The notes beneath the pieces were generated by a model. That model was given only the letters and a program-made list of their open reading frames with translations. It did not search any database and was not told the origin of the DNA. A stretch of 64,000 nt of DNA from Agriotes lineatus (Eukaryota > Arthropoda > Insecta > Coleoptera > Elateridae). The stretch is from NCBI GenBank assembly GCA_940337035.1, contig CALNHX010003557.1, forward strand, positions 1 through 64,000, in the 5' to 3' direction. Below, piece by piece: positions 29,001 through 43,040 of the stretch (position 1 is its first letter; each line of letters begins with the position of its first letter). The translations under genes and the position numbers were made by a program.

Positions 29001-32000
29001 GCGGCCGATCTGAGACGTTTTGGATATCATTTCGATAATAGAAACGTTTTTAGATTTTTTTAGTTTGAGTAACGCTATTTCGATGTTTGAATGCGACTTC
29101 TTAATGGCCTCAAAATGCTACTAGTAGAACGTAACATATTATAATTAATAGACAGTAATTGAAGAATGCTAAACATTGTACAAAAACAAGTGTAAACTAC
29201 TTTTAAATGCATAAGAATGGCACCTACTGTTTTAGAAGTGGACTAAATGGCATGCTAGAACCTGTAAACGCTTTGGCGGCCGATCTGAGACGTTTTGGAT
29301 ATCATTTCGATAATAGAAACGTTCTTAGATTTTTTTAGTTTGAGTAACGCTATTTCGATGTTTGAATGCGACCTCTTAATGGCCTCAAAATGCTACTAGT
29401 AGAACGTAACATATTATAATTAATAGACAGTAATTGCAGAATGCTAAACATTGTACAAAAACAACTGTAAACTACTTTTAAATGCATCAGAATGGCACCT
29501 ACTGTTTTAGAAGTGGACTAAATGGCATTATAGAGCCTGTAAACGCTTTGGCGGCCGATCTGAGACGTTTTGGATATCATTTCGATAATAGAAACGTTCT
29601 TAGATTTTTTTAGTTTGAGTAACGCTATTTCGATGTTTGAATGCGACTTCTTAATGGCCTCAAAATGCTACTAGCAGTACGTAACATATTATAATTAATA
29701 GACAGTTACTGCAGAATGTTAAATATTGTACAGAAACGACTGTATACTAATTTTAAATGCATCAGAATGGCACCTACTGTTTTAGAAGTAGGCTAAATGG
29801 CATGCTAGATCCTGTAAACGCTTTCGCGGCCGATCTGTGACGTTTTGGATATCATTTCGATATAGAAACGTTTTTAGATTTTTTTAGTTTGAGTAACGCT
29901 ATTTCGATGTTTGAATGCGACTTCTTAATGGCCTCAAAATGCTACTAGCAGTACGTAACATATTATAATTAATAGACAGTTACTGCAGAATGTTAAATAT
30001 TGTACAGAAACGACTGTATACTAATTTTAAATGCATCAGAATGGCACCTACTGTTTTAGAAGTAGGCTAAATGGCATGCTAGAGCCTGTAAACGCTTTCG
30101 CGGCCGATCTGTGACGTTTTGGATATCATTTCGATAATAGAAACGTTCTTAGATTTTTTTAGTTTGAGTAACGCTATTTCGATGTTTGAATGCGACTTCT
30201 TAATGGCCTCAAAATGCTACTAGCAGTACGTAACATATTATAATTAATAGACAGTTACTGCAGAATGTTAAATATTGTACAGAAACGACTGTATACTAAT
30301 TTTAAATGCATCAGAATGGCACCTACTGTTTTAGAAGTAGGCTAAATGGCATGCTAGAGCCTGTAAACGCTTTGGCGGCCGATCTGAGACGTTTTGGATA
30401 TCATTTCGATAATAGAAACGTTCTTAGATTTTTTTAGTTTGAGTAACGCTATTTCGATGTTTGAATGCGACTTCTTAATGGCTTCAAAATGCTACTAGCA
30501 GTACGTAACATATTCTAATTAATAAAGAGTAATTGCACAGACAATTGTACAGAAACAACTGTATACTAATTTTAATTGCATCAGAATGGCACCTACTGTT
30601 TTAGAAGTGGACTAAATGGCATGCTAGAGCCTGTAAACTCTTTGGCGGCCGATGTGAGACGTTTTGGATATCATTTCGATAATAGAAACGTTCTTAGATT
30701 TTTTTAGTTTGAGTTACGCTATTTCGATGTTTGAATGCGACTTCTTAATGGCCTCAAAATGCTACTAGTAGTACGTAACATATTATAATTAATAGACAGT
30801 AATTGCAGAATGCTAAACATTGTACAGAAACGACTGTATACTAATTTTAATTGCTTCAAAATGGCACCTACTGTTTTAGAAGTAGACAAAATGGCATGCT
30901 AGAGCCTGTAAACGCTTTCGCGGCCGATCTGTGACGTTTTGGATATCATTTCGATATAGAAACGTTTTTAGATTTTTTTAGTTTTAGTAACGCTATTTCG
31001 ATGTTTGAATGCGACTTCTTAATGGCCTCAAAATGCTACTTGCAGTACATAACATATTATAATTAATAGACAGTAATTGCAGAATGCTAAACATTGTACA
31101 GAAACAACTGTATACTAATTTTAATTTCATCAGAATAGCACCTACTGTTTTAGAAGTTGGCTAAATGGCATGCTAGAGCCTGTAAACGCTTTGGCGGCCG
31201 ATCTGAAACGTTTTGGATATCATTTCGATAATAGAAACGTTCTTAGATTTTTTTAGTTTGAGTAACCCTATTTCGATGTTTGAATGCGACTTCTTAATGG
31301 CCTCAAAATGCTACTAGCAGTACGTAACATATTATAATTAAGAGACAGTAACTGCAGAATGCTAAACATTGTACAAAAACAACTGTAAACTACTTTTAAA
31401 TGCATCAGAATGGCACCTACTGTTTTAGAAGTAGACAATATGGCATGCTAGAGCCTGTAAACGCTCTGGCGGACGATCTGATACGTTTTGAATATCATAA
31501 CGATAGTAGAAACGCTTTCAGATATTTTAAATTTTAGTAACGTTATTTCGATGTTTGAATGCGACTTCTTAATGGCTTCAAAATGCTACTAGCAGTACGT
31601 AACATATTATAATTAATAAAGAGTAATTGCAGAATGCTAAACATTGTACAGAAACAACTGTATACTAATTTTAATTGCATCAGAATGGCACCTACTGTTT
31701 TAGAAGTGGACTAAATGGCATGCTAGAGCCTCAAAACTCTTTGGCGGCCGATCTGAGACGTTTTGGATATCATTTCGATAATAGAAACGTTCTTAGATTT
31801 TTTTAGCTTGAGTAACGCTATTTCGATGTTTGAATGCGACTTCTTAATGGCCTCAAAATGCTACTAGCAGTACTTAACATATTATAATTAATAGACAGTA
31901 ATTGCAGAATGTTAAATATTGTACAGAAACAACTGTATACTAATTTTAAATGCATCAGAATGGCACCTATTGTTTTAGAAGTAGGCTAAATGGCATGCTA

Positions 32001-32153
32001 GAGCCTGTAAACGCTTTCGGGGCCGATCTGAGACGTTTTGGATATCATTTCGATATAGAAACGTTTTTAGATTTTCCTAGTTTTAGTAACGCTATTTCGA
32101 TGTTTGAATGCGACTTCTTAATGGCCTCAAAATGCTACTAGCAGTACGTAACA

Positions 32154-32414
32154 TATTTTATTCGCAATCACATTGTAATGTGTCAATTTCATGACATGAC
32201 AACAGCTGGGAACTAGATGATTACTTGAAACTAGCCAGGAAATTATTACATACCCCGAAAAATATTACATACCTGAAGAGTGGGGTGTTTCCATGGTAAC
32301 AAAACATTGAGCGGCTTGTTTTCATGGTAACAAAAATATTAGCTACATCAAGATATCTATTATTCAGAATTCAATTGTAGTTATTTTTAAAATTAGATGA
32401 TTGCAAATAAAATA
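32154..32414. repeat. Inverted repeat pair bounding the left part of the insertion
   Basis: The left arm at 32154-32170 and the right arm at 32398-32414 (TGATTGCAAATAAAATA) are inverted copies with one mismatch. The left arm overlaps the last bases of the satellite, so a few of its bases may be target sequence. They delimit about 260 bp with no coding potential. Confidence 0.65.
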
Positions 32415-32545
32415 GTATACATACCACGGTGGAAAGTTTCATCCCTGTCTCGAGATAAAGTTAACTTCGACGCTACGCGTCTCGGTAAACTACCTAATCT
32501 CTCGACAGTAATGAAACACTTCCCACCTCGGTATGTAATATACTA
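32158..32545. mobile_element. 388-bp palindromic insertion in the satellite
   Basis: The monomer is cut cleanly after ACATATT and resumes at ATAATTAATAGACAG, so 388 bp of unrelated DNA sit in one monomer. The insert holds two inverted-repeat structures side by side: a 17-bp pair near the left junction and at 32398-32414, and a long hairpin at 32417-32541. ATTACATACC occurs twice near 32250-32275 and again in inverted form at the right end. ATGGTAACAAAA also occurs twice. No target duplication longer than about 3 bp is visible and there is no open frame. It is probably a non-autonomous DNA element or two nested ones; the superfamily is not recognised. Confidence 0.8.
32417..32541. repeat. Hairpin of about 125 bp
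   Basis: The arm starting ATACATACCACGGTGGAAAG pairs with the arm ending CTTCCCACCTCGGTATGTAA. TTTCAT and CTGTCTCGAGA continue the pairing inward, with a loop around ACGCTACGCGTCTCGG. The arms are imperfect, as in an aged foldback element. Confidence 0.75.
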
Positions 32546-32879
32546 ATAATTAATAGACAGTAATTGCAGAATGCTAAACATTGTACAGAAACAACTGTAT
32601 ACTAATTTTAAATGCATCAGAATGGCACCTATTGTTTTAGAAGTGGACTAAATGGCATGCTAGAGCCTGTAAACTCTTTGGCGGCCGATCTGAGACGTTT
32701 TGGATATCATTTCGATAATAGAAACGTTCTTAGATTTTTTTAGTTTGAGTAACGCTATTTCGATGTTTGAATGCGACTTCTTAATGGCCTCAAAATGCTA
32801 CTAGCAGTACGTAACATATTATAATTAATAGACAGTAATTGCAGAATGCTAAACATTGTACAGAAACAACTGTATACTA

Positions 32880-35800
32880 ATTTTAATTGCATCAAAATGG
32901 CACCTACTGTTTTAGAAGTAGACAAAATGGCATGCTAGAGCCTGTAAACGCTCTGGCGGACGATCTGAGACGTTTTGAATATCATATCGATAGTAGAAAC
33001 GCTTTCAGATTTTTTAAATTTTAGTAACGCTATTTCGATGTTTGAATGCGACTTCTTAATGGCCTCAAAATGCTACTAGCAGTACGTAACATATTATAAT
33101 TAATAGACAGTAATTGCAGAATGTTAAATATTGTACAGAAACAACTGTATACTAATTTTAAATGCATGAGAATGGCACCTACTGTTTTAGCAGTAGGCTA
33201 AATGGCATGCTCTAGCCTGTAAACGCTTTCGCGGCCGATCTGAGACGTTTTGGATATCATTTCGATATAGAAACGTTTTTAGATTTTTTAGTTTTAGTAA
33301 CGCTATTTCGATGTTTGAATGCGACTTCTTAATGGCCTCAAAATGCTACTAGCAGTACGTAACATATTATAATTAATAGACAGTAATTGCAGAATGCTAA
33401 ACATTGTACAAAAACAACTGTAAACTACTTTTAAATGCATCAGAATGGCACCTACTCTTTTAGAAGTAGACAAAATGGCATGCTAGAGCCTGTAAACCCT
33501 CTGGCGGACGATCTGAGACGTTTTGAATATCATATCGATAGTGGAAACGCTTTCAGATTTTTTAAATTTTAGTAACGCTATTTCGATGTTTGAATGCGAC
33601 TTCTTAATGGCCTCAAAATGCTACTAGCAGTACGTAACATATTATAACTAATAGACAGTAATTGCAGAATGTTAAATATTGTACAGAAACAACTGTATAC
33701 TAATTTTAAATGCATCATAATGGCACCTACTGTCTTAGAAGTAGGCTAAATGGCATGCTAGAGCCTGTAAACGCTCTGGCGGACGATCTGAGACGTTTTG
33801 GATATCATTTCGATAATAGAAACGTTCTTAGATTTTTTTAGTTTGAGTAACGCTATTTCGATGTTTGAATGCGACTTCTTAATTGCCTCAAAATGCTACT
33901 AGCAGTACGTAACATATTATAATTAATAAAGAGTAATTGCAGAATGCTAAACATTGTACAGAAACAACTGTATACTAAATTTAATTGCATCAGAATGGCA
34001 CCTACTGTTTTAGAAGTGGACTAAATGGCATGCTAGAGCCTGTAAACGCTTTGGCGACCGATCTGAGACGTTTTGGATATCATTTCGATAATAGAAACGT
34101 TCTTAGATTTTTTTAGTTTGAGTAACGCTATTTCGATGTTTGAATGCGACTTCTTAATGGCCTCAAAATGCTACTAGTAGTACGTAACATATTATAATTA
34201 ATAAAGAGTAATTGCAGAATGCTAAACATTGTACAGAAACAACTGTATACTAAATTTAATTGCATCAGAATGGCACCTACTGTTTTAGAAGTGGACTAAA
34301 TGGCATGCTAGAGCCTGTAAAGGCTTTGGCGACCGATCTGAGACGTTTTGGATATCATTTCGATAATAGAAACGTTCTTAGATTTTTTTAGTTTGAGTAA
34401 CGCTATTTCGATGTTTGAATGCGACTTCTTAATGGCCTCAAAAGGCTACTAGTAGTACGTAACATATTATAATTAATAAAGAGTAATTGCAGAATGCTAA
34501 ACATTGTACAGAAACAACTGTATACTAAATTTAATTGCATCAGAATGGCACCTACTGTTTTAGAAGTGGACTAAATGGCATGCTAGAGCCTGTAAACGCT
34601 TTGGCGACCGATCTGAGACGTTTTGGATATCATTTAGATAATAGAAACGTTCTTAGATTTTTTTAGTTTGAGTAACGCTATTTCGATGTTTGAATGCGAC
34701 TTCTTAATTGCCTCAAAATGCTACTAGCAGTACGTAACATATTATAATTAATAAAGAGTAATTGCAGAATGCTAAACATTGTACAGAAACAACTGTATAC
34801 TAAATTTAATTGCATCAGAATGGCACCTACTGTTTTAGAAGTGGACTAAATGGCATGCTAGAGCCTGTAAACTCTTTGGCGGCCGATCTGAGACGTTTTG
34901 GATATCATTTCGATAATAGAAACGTTCTTAGATTTTTTTAGTTTGAGTAACGCTATTTCGATGTTTGAATGCGACTTCTTAATGGCCTCAAAATGCTACT
35001 AGCAGTACGTAACATATTATAATTAATAGACAGTAATTGCAGAATGATAAACATTGTACAGAAACAACTGTATACTAATTTTAATTGCATCAAAATGGCA
35101 CCTACTGTTTTAGAAGTAGACAAAATGGCATGCTAGAGCCTGTAAACGCTCTGGCGGACGATCTGAGACGTTTTGAATATCATATCGATAGTAGAAACGC
35201 TTTCAGATTTTTTAAATTTTAGTAACGCTATTTCGATGTTTGAATGCGACTTCTTAATGGCCTCAAAATGCTACTAGCAGTACGTAACATATTATAATTA
35301 ATAGACAGTAATTGCAGAATGTTAAATATTGTACAGAAACAACTGTATACTAATTTTAAATGCATGAGAATGGCACCTACTGTTTTAGCAGTAGGCTAAA
35401 TGGCATGCTCTAGCCTGTAAACGCTTTCGCGGCCGATCTGAGACGTTTTGGATATCATTTCGATATAGAAACGTTTTTAGATTTTTTAGTTTTAGTAACG
35501 CTATTTCGATGTTTGAATGCGACTTCTTAATGGCCTCAAAATGCTACTAGCAGTACGTAACATATTATAATTAATAGACAGTAATTGCAGAATGCTAAAC
35601 ATTGTACAAAAACAACTGTAAACTACTTTTAAATGCATCAGAATGGCACCTACTCTTTTAGAAGTAGACAAAATGGCATGCTAGAGCCTGTAAACCCTCT
35701 GGCGGACGATCTGAGACGTTTTGAATATCATATCGATAGTGGAAACGCTTTCAGATTTTTTAAATTTTAGTAACGCTATTTCGATGTTTGAATGCGACTT

Positions 35801-37270
35801 CTTAATGGCCTCAAAATGCTACTAGCAGTACGTAACATATTATAACTAATAGACAGTAATTGCAGAATGTTAAATATTGTACAGAAACAACTGTATACTA
35901 ATTTTAAATGCATCATAATGGCACCTACTGTCTTAGAAGTAGGCTAAATGGCATGCTAGAGCCTGTAAACGCTCTGGCGGACGATCTGAGACGTTTTGGA
36001 TATCATTTCGATAATAGAAACGTTCTTAGATTTTTTTAGTTTGAGTAACGCTATTTCGATGTTTGAATGCGACTTCTTAATGGCCTCAAAAGGCTACTAG
36101 TAGTACGTAACATATTATAATTAATAAAGAGTAATTGCAGAATGCTAAACATTGTACAGAAACAACTGTATACTAAATTTAATTGCATCAGAATGGCACC
36201 TACTGTTTTAGAAGTGGACTAAATGGCATGCTAGAGCCTGTAAACGCTTTGGCGACCGATCTGAGACGTTTTGGATATCATTTCGATAATAGAAACGTTC
36301 TTAGATTTTTTTAGTTTGAGTAACGCTATTTCGATGTTTGAATGCGACTTCTTAATGGCCTCAAAATGCTACTAGTAGTACGTAACATATTATAATTAAT
36401 AAAGAGTAATTGCAGAATGCTAAACATTGTACAGAAACAACTGTATACTAAATTTAATTGCATCAGAATGGCACCTACTGTTTTAGAAGTGGACTAAATG
36501 GCATGCTAGAGCCTGTAAAGGCTTTGGCGACCGATCTGAGACGTTTTGGATATCATTTCGATAATAGAAACGTTCTTAGATTTTTTTAGTTTGAGTAACG
36601 CTATTTCGATGTTTGAATGCGACTTCTTAATGGCCTCAAAAGGCTACTAGTAGTACGTAACATATTATAATTAATAAAGAGTAATTGCAGAATGCTAAAC
36701 ATTGTACAGAAACAACTGTATACTAAATTTAATTGCATCAGAATGGCACCTACTGTTTTAGAAGTGGACTAAATGGCATGCTAGAGCCTGTAAACGCTTT
36801 GGCGACCGATCTGAGACGTTTTGGATATCATTTAGATAATAGAAACGTTCTTAGATTTTTTTAGTTTGAGTAACGCTATTTCGATGTTTGAATGCGACTT
36901 CTTAATTGCCTCAAAATGCTACTAGCAGTACGTAACATATTATAATTAATAAAGAGTAATTGCAGAATGCTAAACATTGTACAGAAACAACTGTATACTA
37001 AATTTAATTGCATCAGAATGGCACCTACTATTTTAGAAGTGGACTAAATGGCATGCTAGAGCCTGTAAACGCTTTGGCGACCGATCTGAGACGTTTTGGA
37101 TATCATTTCGATAATAGAAACGTTCTTAGATTTTTTTAGTTTGAGTAACGCTATTTCGATGTTTGAATGCGACTTCTTAATGGCCTCAAAATGCTACTAG
37201 TAGTACGTAACATATTATAATTAATAGACAGTAATTGCAGAATGCTAAACATTGTACAAAAACAACTGTA
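32880..37270 (+). repeat. Higher-order repeat, 8 monomers (about 2198 bp), two copies
   Basis: Rare marks repeat at an offset of about 2198 bp. GCATCAAAATGGC lies at about 32890 and 35087, and CCTACTCTTTTAG at 33451 and 35649. The CATGAGAATGG plus GCAGTAGGC variant lies at about 33165 and 35363. The order of six or more distinct variants is the same in both units. Confidence 0.82.
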
Positions 37271-38099
37271 AACTACTTTTAAATGCATCAGAATGGCACC
37301 TACTGTTTTAGAAGTGGACTAAATGGCATACTAGAGCCTGTAAACGCTTTGGAGGCCGATCTGAGACGTTTTGGATATCATTTCGATATAGAAACGTTTT
37401 TAGATTTTTTTAGTTTTAGTAACGCTATTTCGATGTTTGAATGCGACTTCTTAATAGCCTCAAAATGCTATTAGCAGTACGTAGCATCTTATAATTAATA
37501 CACAGTAATTGCAGAATGCTAAACATTCTACAGAAACAACTGTATACTAATTTTAATTGCATCAGAATGGCACCTACTGTTTTACAAGTGGACTAAATGG
37601 CATGCTAGAGCCTGTAAACGCTTTGGCGGCCGATGTGAGACGTTTTGGATATCATTTCGATAATAGAAACGTTCTTAGATTTTTTTAGTTTGAGTTACGC
37701 TATTTCGATGTTTGAATGCGACTTCTTAATGGCCTCAAAATGCTACTAGTAGTACGTAACATATTATAATTAATAGACAGTAATTGCAGAATGCTAAACA
37801 TTGTACAAAAACAACTGTAAACTACTTTTAAATGCATCAGAATGGCACCTACTGTTTTAGAAGTAGACAATATGGCATGCTAGAGCCTGTAAACGCTCTG
37901 GCGGACGATCTGAGACGTTTTGAATATCATAACGATAGTAGAAACACTTTCAGATTTTTTAAATTTTAGTAACGCTATTTCGATGTTTGAATGCGACTTC
38001 TTAATGGCTTCAAAATGCTACTAGCAGTACGTAACATATTCTAATTAATAAAGAGTAATTGCACAGACAATTGTACAGAAACAACTGTATACTAATTTT

Positions 38100-41000
38100 A
38101 ATTGCATCAAAATGGCACCTACTGTTTTAGAAGTAGACAAAATGGCATGCTAGAGCCTGTAAACGCTCTGGCGGACGATCTGAGACGTTTTGAATATCAT
38201 ATCGATAGTAGAAACGCTTTCAGATTTTTTAAATTTTAGTAACGCTATTTCGATGTTTGAATGCGACTTCTTAATGGCCTCAAAATGCTACTAGCACTAC
38301 GTAACATATTATAATTAATAGACAGTAATTGCAGAATGTTAAATATTGTACAGAAACAACTGTATACTAATTTTAAATGCATGAGAATGGCACCTACTGT
38401 TTTAGCAGTAGGCTAAATGGCATGCTCTAGCCTGTAAACGCTTTCGCGGCCGATCTGAGACGTTTTGGATATCATTTCGATATAGAAACGTTTTAGATTC
38501 TTTAGTTTTAGTAACGCTATTTCGATGTTTGAATGCGACTTCTTAATGGCCTCAAAATGCTACTAGCAGTACGTAACATATTATAATTAATAGACAGTAA
38601 TTGCAGAATGCTAAACATTGTACAAAAACAACTGTAAACTACTTTTAAATGCATCAGAATGGCACCTACTGTTTTAGAAGTAGACAAAAAGGCATGCTAG
38701 AGCCTGTAAAGGCTCTGGTGGACGATCTGAGACGTTTTGAATATCATATCGACAGTAGAAACGCTTTCAGATTTTTTAAATTTTAGTAACGCTATTTCTA
38801 TGTTTGGATGCGACTTCTTAATGGCCTCAAAATCCTACTAGCAGTACGTAACATATTATAATTAATAGACAGTAATTGCAGAATGCTAAACATTGTACAA
38901 AAACAACTGTAAACTACTTTTAAATGCATCAGAATGGCACCTACTGTTTTAGAAGTAGACAAAATGGCATGCTAGGGCCTGTAAACCCTCTGGCGGACGA
39001 TCTGAGACGTTTTGAATATCATATCGATAGTGGAAACGCTTTCAGATTTTTTAAATTTTAGTAACGCTATTTCGATGTTTGAATGCGACTTCTTAATGGC
39101 CTCAAAATGCTACTAGCAGTACGTAACATATTATAACTAATAGACAGTAATTGCAGAATGTTAAATATTGTACAGAAACAACTGTATACTAATTTTAAAT
39201 GAATCATAATGGCACCTACTGTCTTAGAAGTAGGCTAAATGGCATGCTAGAGCCTGTAAATGCTCTGGCGGACGATCTGAGACGTTTTGGATATCATTTC
39301 GATAATAGAAACGTTCTTAGATTTTTTTAGTTTGAGTAACGCTATTTCGATGTTTGAATGCGACTTCTTAATTGCCTCAAAATGCTACTAGCAGTACGTA
39401 ACATATTATAATTAATAAAGAGTAATTGCCGAATGCTAAACATTGTACAGAAACAACTGTATACTAAATTTAATTGCATCAGAATGGCACCTACTGTTTT
39501 AGAAGTGGACTAAATGGCATGCTAGAGCCTGTAAACGCTTTGGCGACCGATCTGAGACGTTTTGGATATCATTTCGATAATAGAAACGTCCTTAGATTTT
39601 TTTAGTTTGAGTAACGCTATTTCGATGTTTGAATGCGACTTCTTAATGGCGTCAAAATGCTACTAGTAGTACGTAACATATTATAATTAATAAAGAGTAA
39701 TTGCAGAATGCTAAACATTTACAGAAACAACTGTATACTAAATTTAATTGCATCAGAATGGCACCTACTGTTTTAGAAGTGGACTAAATGGCATGCTAGA
39801 GCCAGTAAACGCTTTGGCGACCGATCTGAGACGTTTTGGATATCATTTCGATAATAGAAACGTTCTTAGATTTTTTTAGTTTGAGTAACGCTATTTCGAT
39901 GTTTGAATGCGACTTCTTAATGGCCTCAAAAGGCTACTAGTAGTACGTAACATATTATAATTAATAAAGAGTAATTGCAGAATGCTAAACATTGTACAGA
40001 AACAACTGTATACTAAATTTAATTGCATCAGAATGGCACCTACTGTTTTAGAAGTGGACTAAATGGCATGCTAGAGCCTGTAAACGCTTTTGCGACCGAT
40101 CTGAGACGTTTTGGATATCATTTCGATAATAGAAACGTTCTTAGATTTTTTTAGTTTGAGTAACGCTATTTCGATGTTTGAATGCGACTTCTTAATTGCC
40201 TCAAAATGCTACTAGCAGTACGTAACATATTATAATTAATAAAGAGTAATTGCAGAATGCTAAACATTGTACAGAAACAACTGTATACTAATTTTAATTG
40301 CATCAGAATGGCACCTACTGTTTTAGAAGTGGACTAAATGGCATGCTAGAGCCTGTAAACTCTTTGGCGGCCGATGTGAGACGTTTTGGATATCATTTCG
40401 ATAATAGAAACGTTCTTAGATTTTTTTAGTTTGAGTTACGCTATTTCGATGTTTGAATGCGACTTCTTAATGGCCTCAAAATGCTACTAGTAGTACGTAA
40501 CATATTATAATTAATAGACAGTAATTGCAGAATGCTAAACATTGTACAGAAACAACTGTATACTAATTTTAATTGCATCAAAATGGCACCTACTGTTTTA
40601 GAAGTAGACAAAATGGCATGCTAGAGCCTGTAAACGCTCTGGCGGACGATCTGAGACGTTTTGAATATCATATCGATAGTAGAAACGCTTTCAGATTTTT
40701 TAAATTTTAGTAACGCTATTTCGATGTTTGAATGCGACTTCTTAATGGCCTCAAAATGCTACTAGCACTACGTAACATATTATAATTAATAGACAGTAAT
40801 TGCAGAATGTTAAATATTGTACAGAAACAACTGTATACTAATTTTAAATGCATGAGAATGGCACCTACTGTTTTAGCAGTAGGCTAAATGGCATGCTCTA
40901 GCCTGTAAACGCTTTCGCGGCCGATCTGAGACGTTTTGGATATCATTTCGATATAGAAACGTTTTAGATTCTTTAGTTTTAGTAACGCTATTTCGATGTT

Positions 41001-43040
41001 TGAATGCGACTTCTTAATGGCCTCAAAATGCTACTAGCAGTACGTAACATATTATAATTAATAGACAGTAATTGCAGAATGCTAAACATTGTACAAAAAC
41101 AACTGTAAACTACTTTTAAATGCATCAGAATGGCACCTACTGTTTTAGAAGTAGACAAAAAGGCATGCTAGAGCCTGTAAAGGCTCTGGTGGACGATCTG
41201 AGACGTTTTGAATATCATATCGACAGTAGAAACGCTTTCAGATTTTTTAAATTTTAGTAACGCTATTTCTATGTTTGGATGCGACTTCTTAATGGCCTCA
41301 AAATCCTACTAGCAGTACGTAACATATTATAATTAATAGACAGTAATTGCAGAATGCTAAACATTGTACAAAAACAACTGTAAACTACTTTTAAATGCAT
41401 CAGAATGGCACCTACTGTTTTAGAAGTAGACAAAATGGCATGCTAGGGCCTGTAAACCCTCTGGCGGACGATCTGAGACGTTTTGAATATCATATCGATA
41501 GTGGAAACGCTTTCAGATTTTTTAAATTTTAGTAACGCTATTTCGATGTTTGAATGCGACTTCTTAATGGCCTCAAAATGCTACTAGCAGTACGTAACAT
41601 ATTATAACTAATAGACAGTAATTGCAGAATGTTAAATATTGTACAGAAACAACTGTATACTAATTTTAAATGAATCATAATGGCACCTACTGTCTTAGAA
41701 GTAGGCTAAATGGCATGCTAGAGCCTGTAAACGCTCTGGCGGACGATCTGAGACGTTTTGGATATCATTTCGATAATAGAAACGTTCTTAGATTTTTTTA
41801 GTTTGAGTAACGCTATTTCGATGTTTGAATGCGACTTCTTAATTGCCTCAAAATGCTACTAGCAGTACGTAACATATTATAATTAATAAAGAGTAATTGC
41901 CGAATGCTAAACATTGTACAGAAACAACTGTATACTAAATTTAATTGCATCAGAATGGCACCTACTGTTTTAGAAGTGGACTAAATGGCATGCTAGAGCC
42001 TGTAAACGCTTTGGCGACCGATCTGAGACGTTTTGGATATCATTTCGATAATAGAAACGTCCTTAGATTTTTTTAGTTTGAGTAACGCTATTTCGATGTT
42101 TGAATGCGACTTCTTAATGGCGTCAAAATGCTACTAGTAGTACGTAACATATTATAATTAATAAAGAGTAATTGCAGAATGCTAAACATTTACAGAAACA
42201 ACTGTATACTAAATTTAATTGCATCAGAATGGCACCTACTGTTTTAGAAGTGGACTAAATGGCATGCTAGAGCCAGTAAACGCTTTGGCGACCGATCTGA
42301 GACGTTTTGGATATCATTTCGATAATAGAAACGTTCTTAGATTTTTTTAGTTTGAGTAACGCTATTTCGATGTTTGAATGCGACTTCTTAATGGCCTCAA
42401 AAGGCTACTAGTAGTACGTAACATATTATAATTAATAAAGAGTAATTGCAGAATGCTAAACATTGTACAGAAACAACTGTATACTAAATTTAATTGCATC
42501 AGAATGGCACCTACTGTTTTAGAAGTGGACTAAATGGCATGCTAGAGCCTGTAAACGCTTTTGCGACCGATCTGAGACGTTTTGGATATCATTTCGATAA
42601 TAGAAACGTTCTTAGATTTTTTTAGTTTGAGTAACGCTATTTCGATGTTTGAATGCGACTTCTTAATTGCCTCAAAATGCTACTAGCAGTACGTAACATA
42701 TTATAATTAATAAAGAGTAATTGCAGAATGCTAAACATTGTACAGAAACAACTGTATACTAAATTTAATTGCATCAGAATGGCACCTACTGTTTTAGAAG
42801 TGGACTAAATGGCATGCTAGAGCCTGTAAACGCTTTGGCGACCGATCTGAGACGTTTTGGATATCATTTCGATATAGAAACGTTTTTAGATTTTTTTAGT
42901 TTTAGTAACGCTATTTCGATGTTTGAATGCGACTTCTTAATAGCCTCAAAATGCTATTAGCAGTACGTAGCATCTTATAATTAATACACAGTAATTGCAG
43001 AATGCTAAACATTCTACAGAAACAACTGTATACTAATTTT
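38100..43040 (+). repeat. Higher-order repeat, 9 monomers (about 2471 bp), two copies
   Basis: CTAGCACTACG at 38291 recurs at 40762, and ATGTTTGGATGCG at about 38798 recurs at about 41270. TAATTGCCGAATG at about 39421 recurs at about 41894, and the one-base-short CTAAACATTTACAG at about 39711 recurs at about 42183. All offsets are about 2471 bp, so this nine-monomer unit was duplicated recently. Confidence 0.85.

Larger units (their letters stand above)
1..32157 (+). repeat. Satellite array, block 1 (about 274-bp monomers)
   Basis: This is head-to-tail tandem DNA that begins inside a monomer at the left edge. The spacing is read directly from the recurring ATGCATCAGAATGGCACC motif (for example 1472, 1746, 2020, 2294, 2568, 2842, 3116, each 274 bp apart). 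Every monomer has a near-invariant part running from GTAACGCTATTTCGATG through GCAGTACGTAACATATTATA to the TAATTGCAGAATG stretch, and a variable part that separates the types. Type A carries GTAGGCTAAATGG and TTCGATATAGAAACG. Type B carries GTAGACAAAATGG and ATCGATAGTAGAAACG. From about 25.3 kb a third type carries GTGGACTAAATGG and TTCGATAATAGAAACG. Blocks of type B with single A monomers fill most of 3.3-23 kb. No monomer is inverted. I do not recognise the family by name. Confidence 0.97.
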
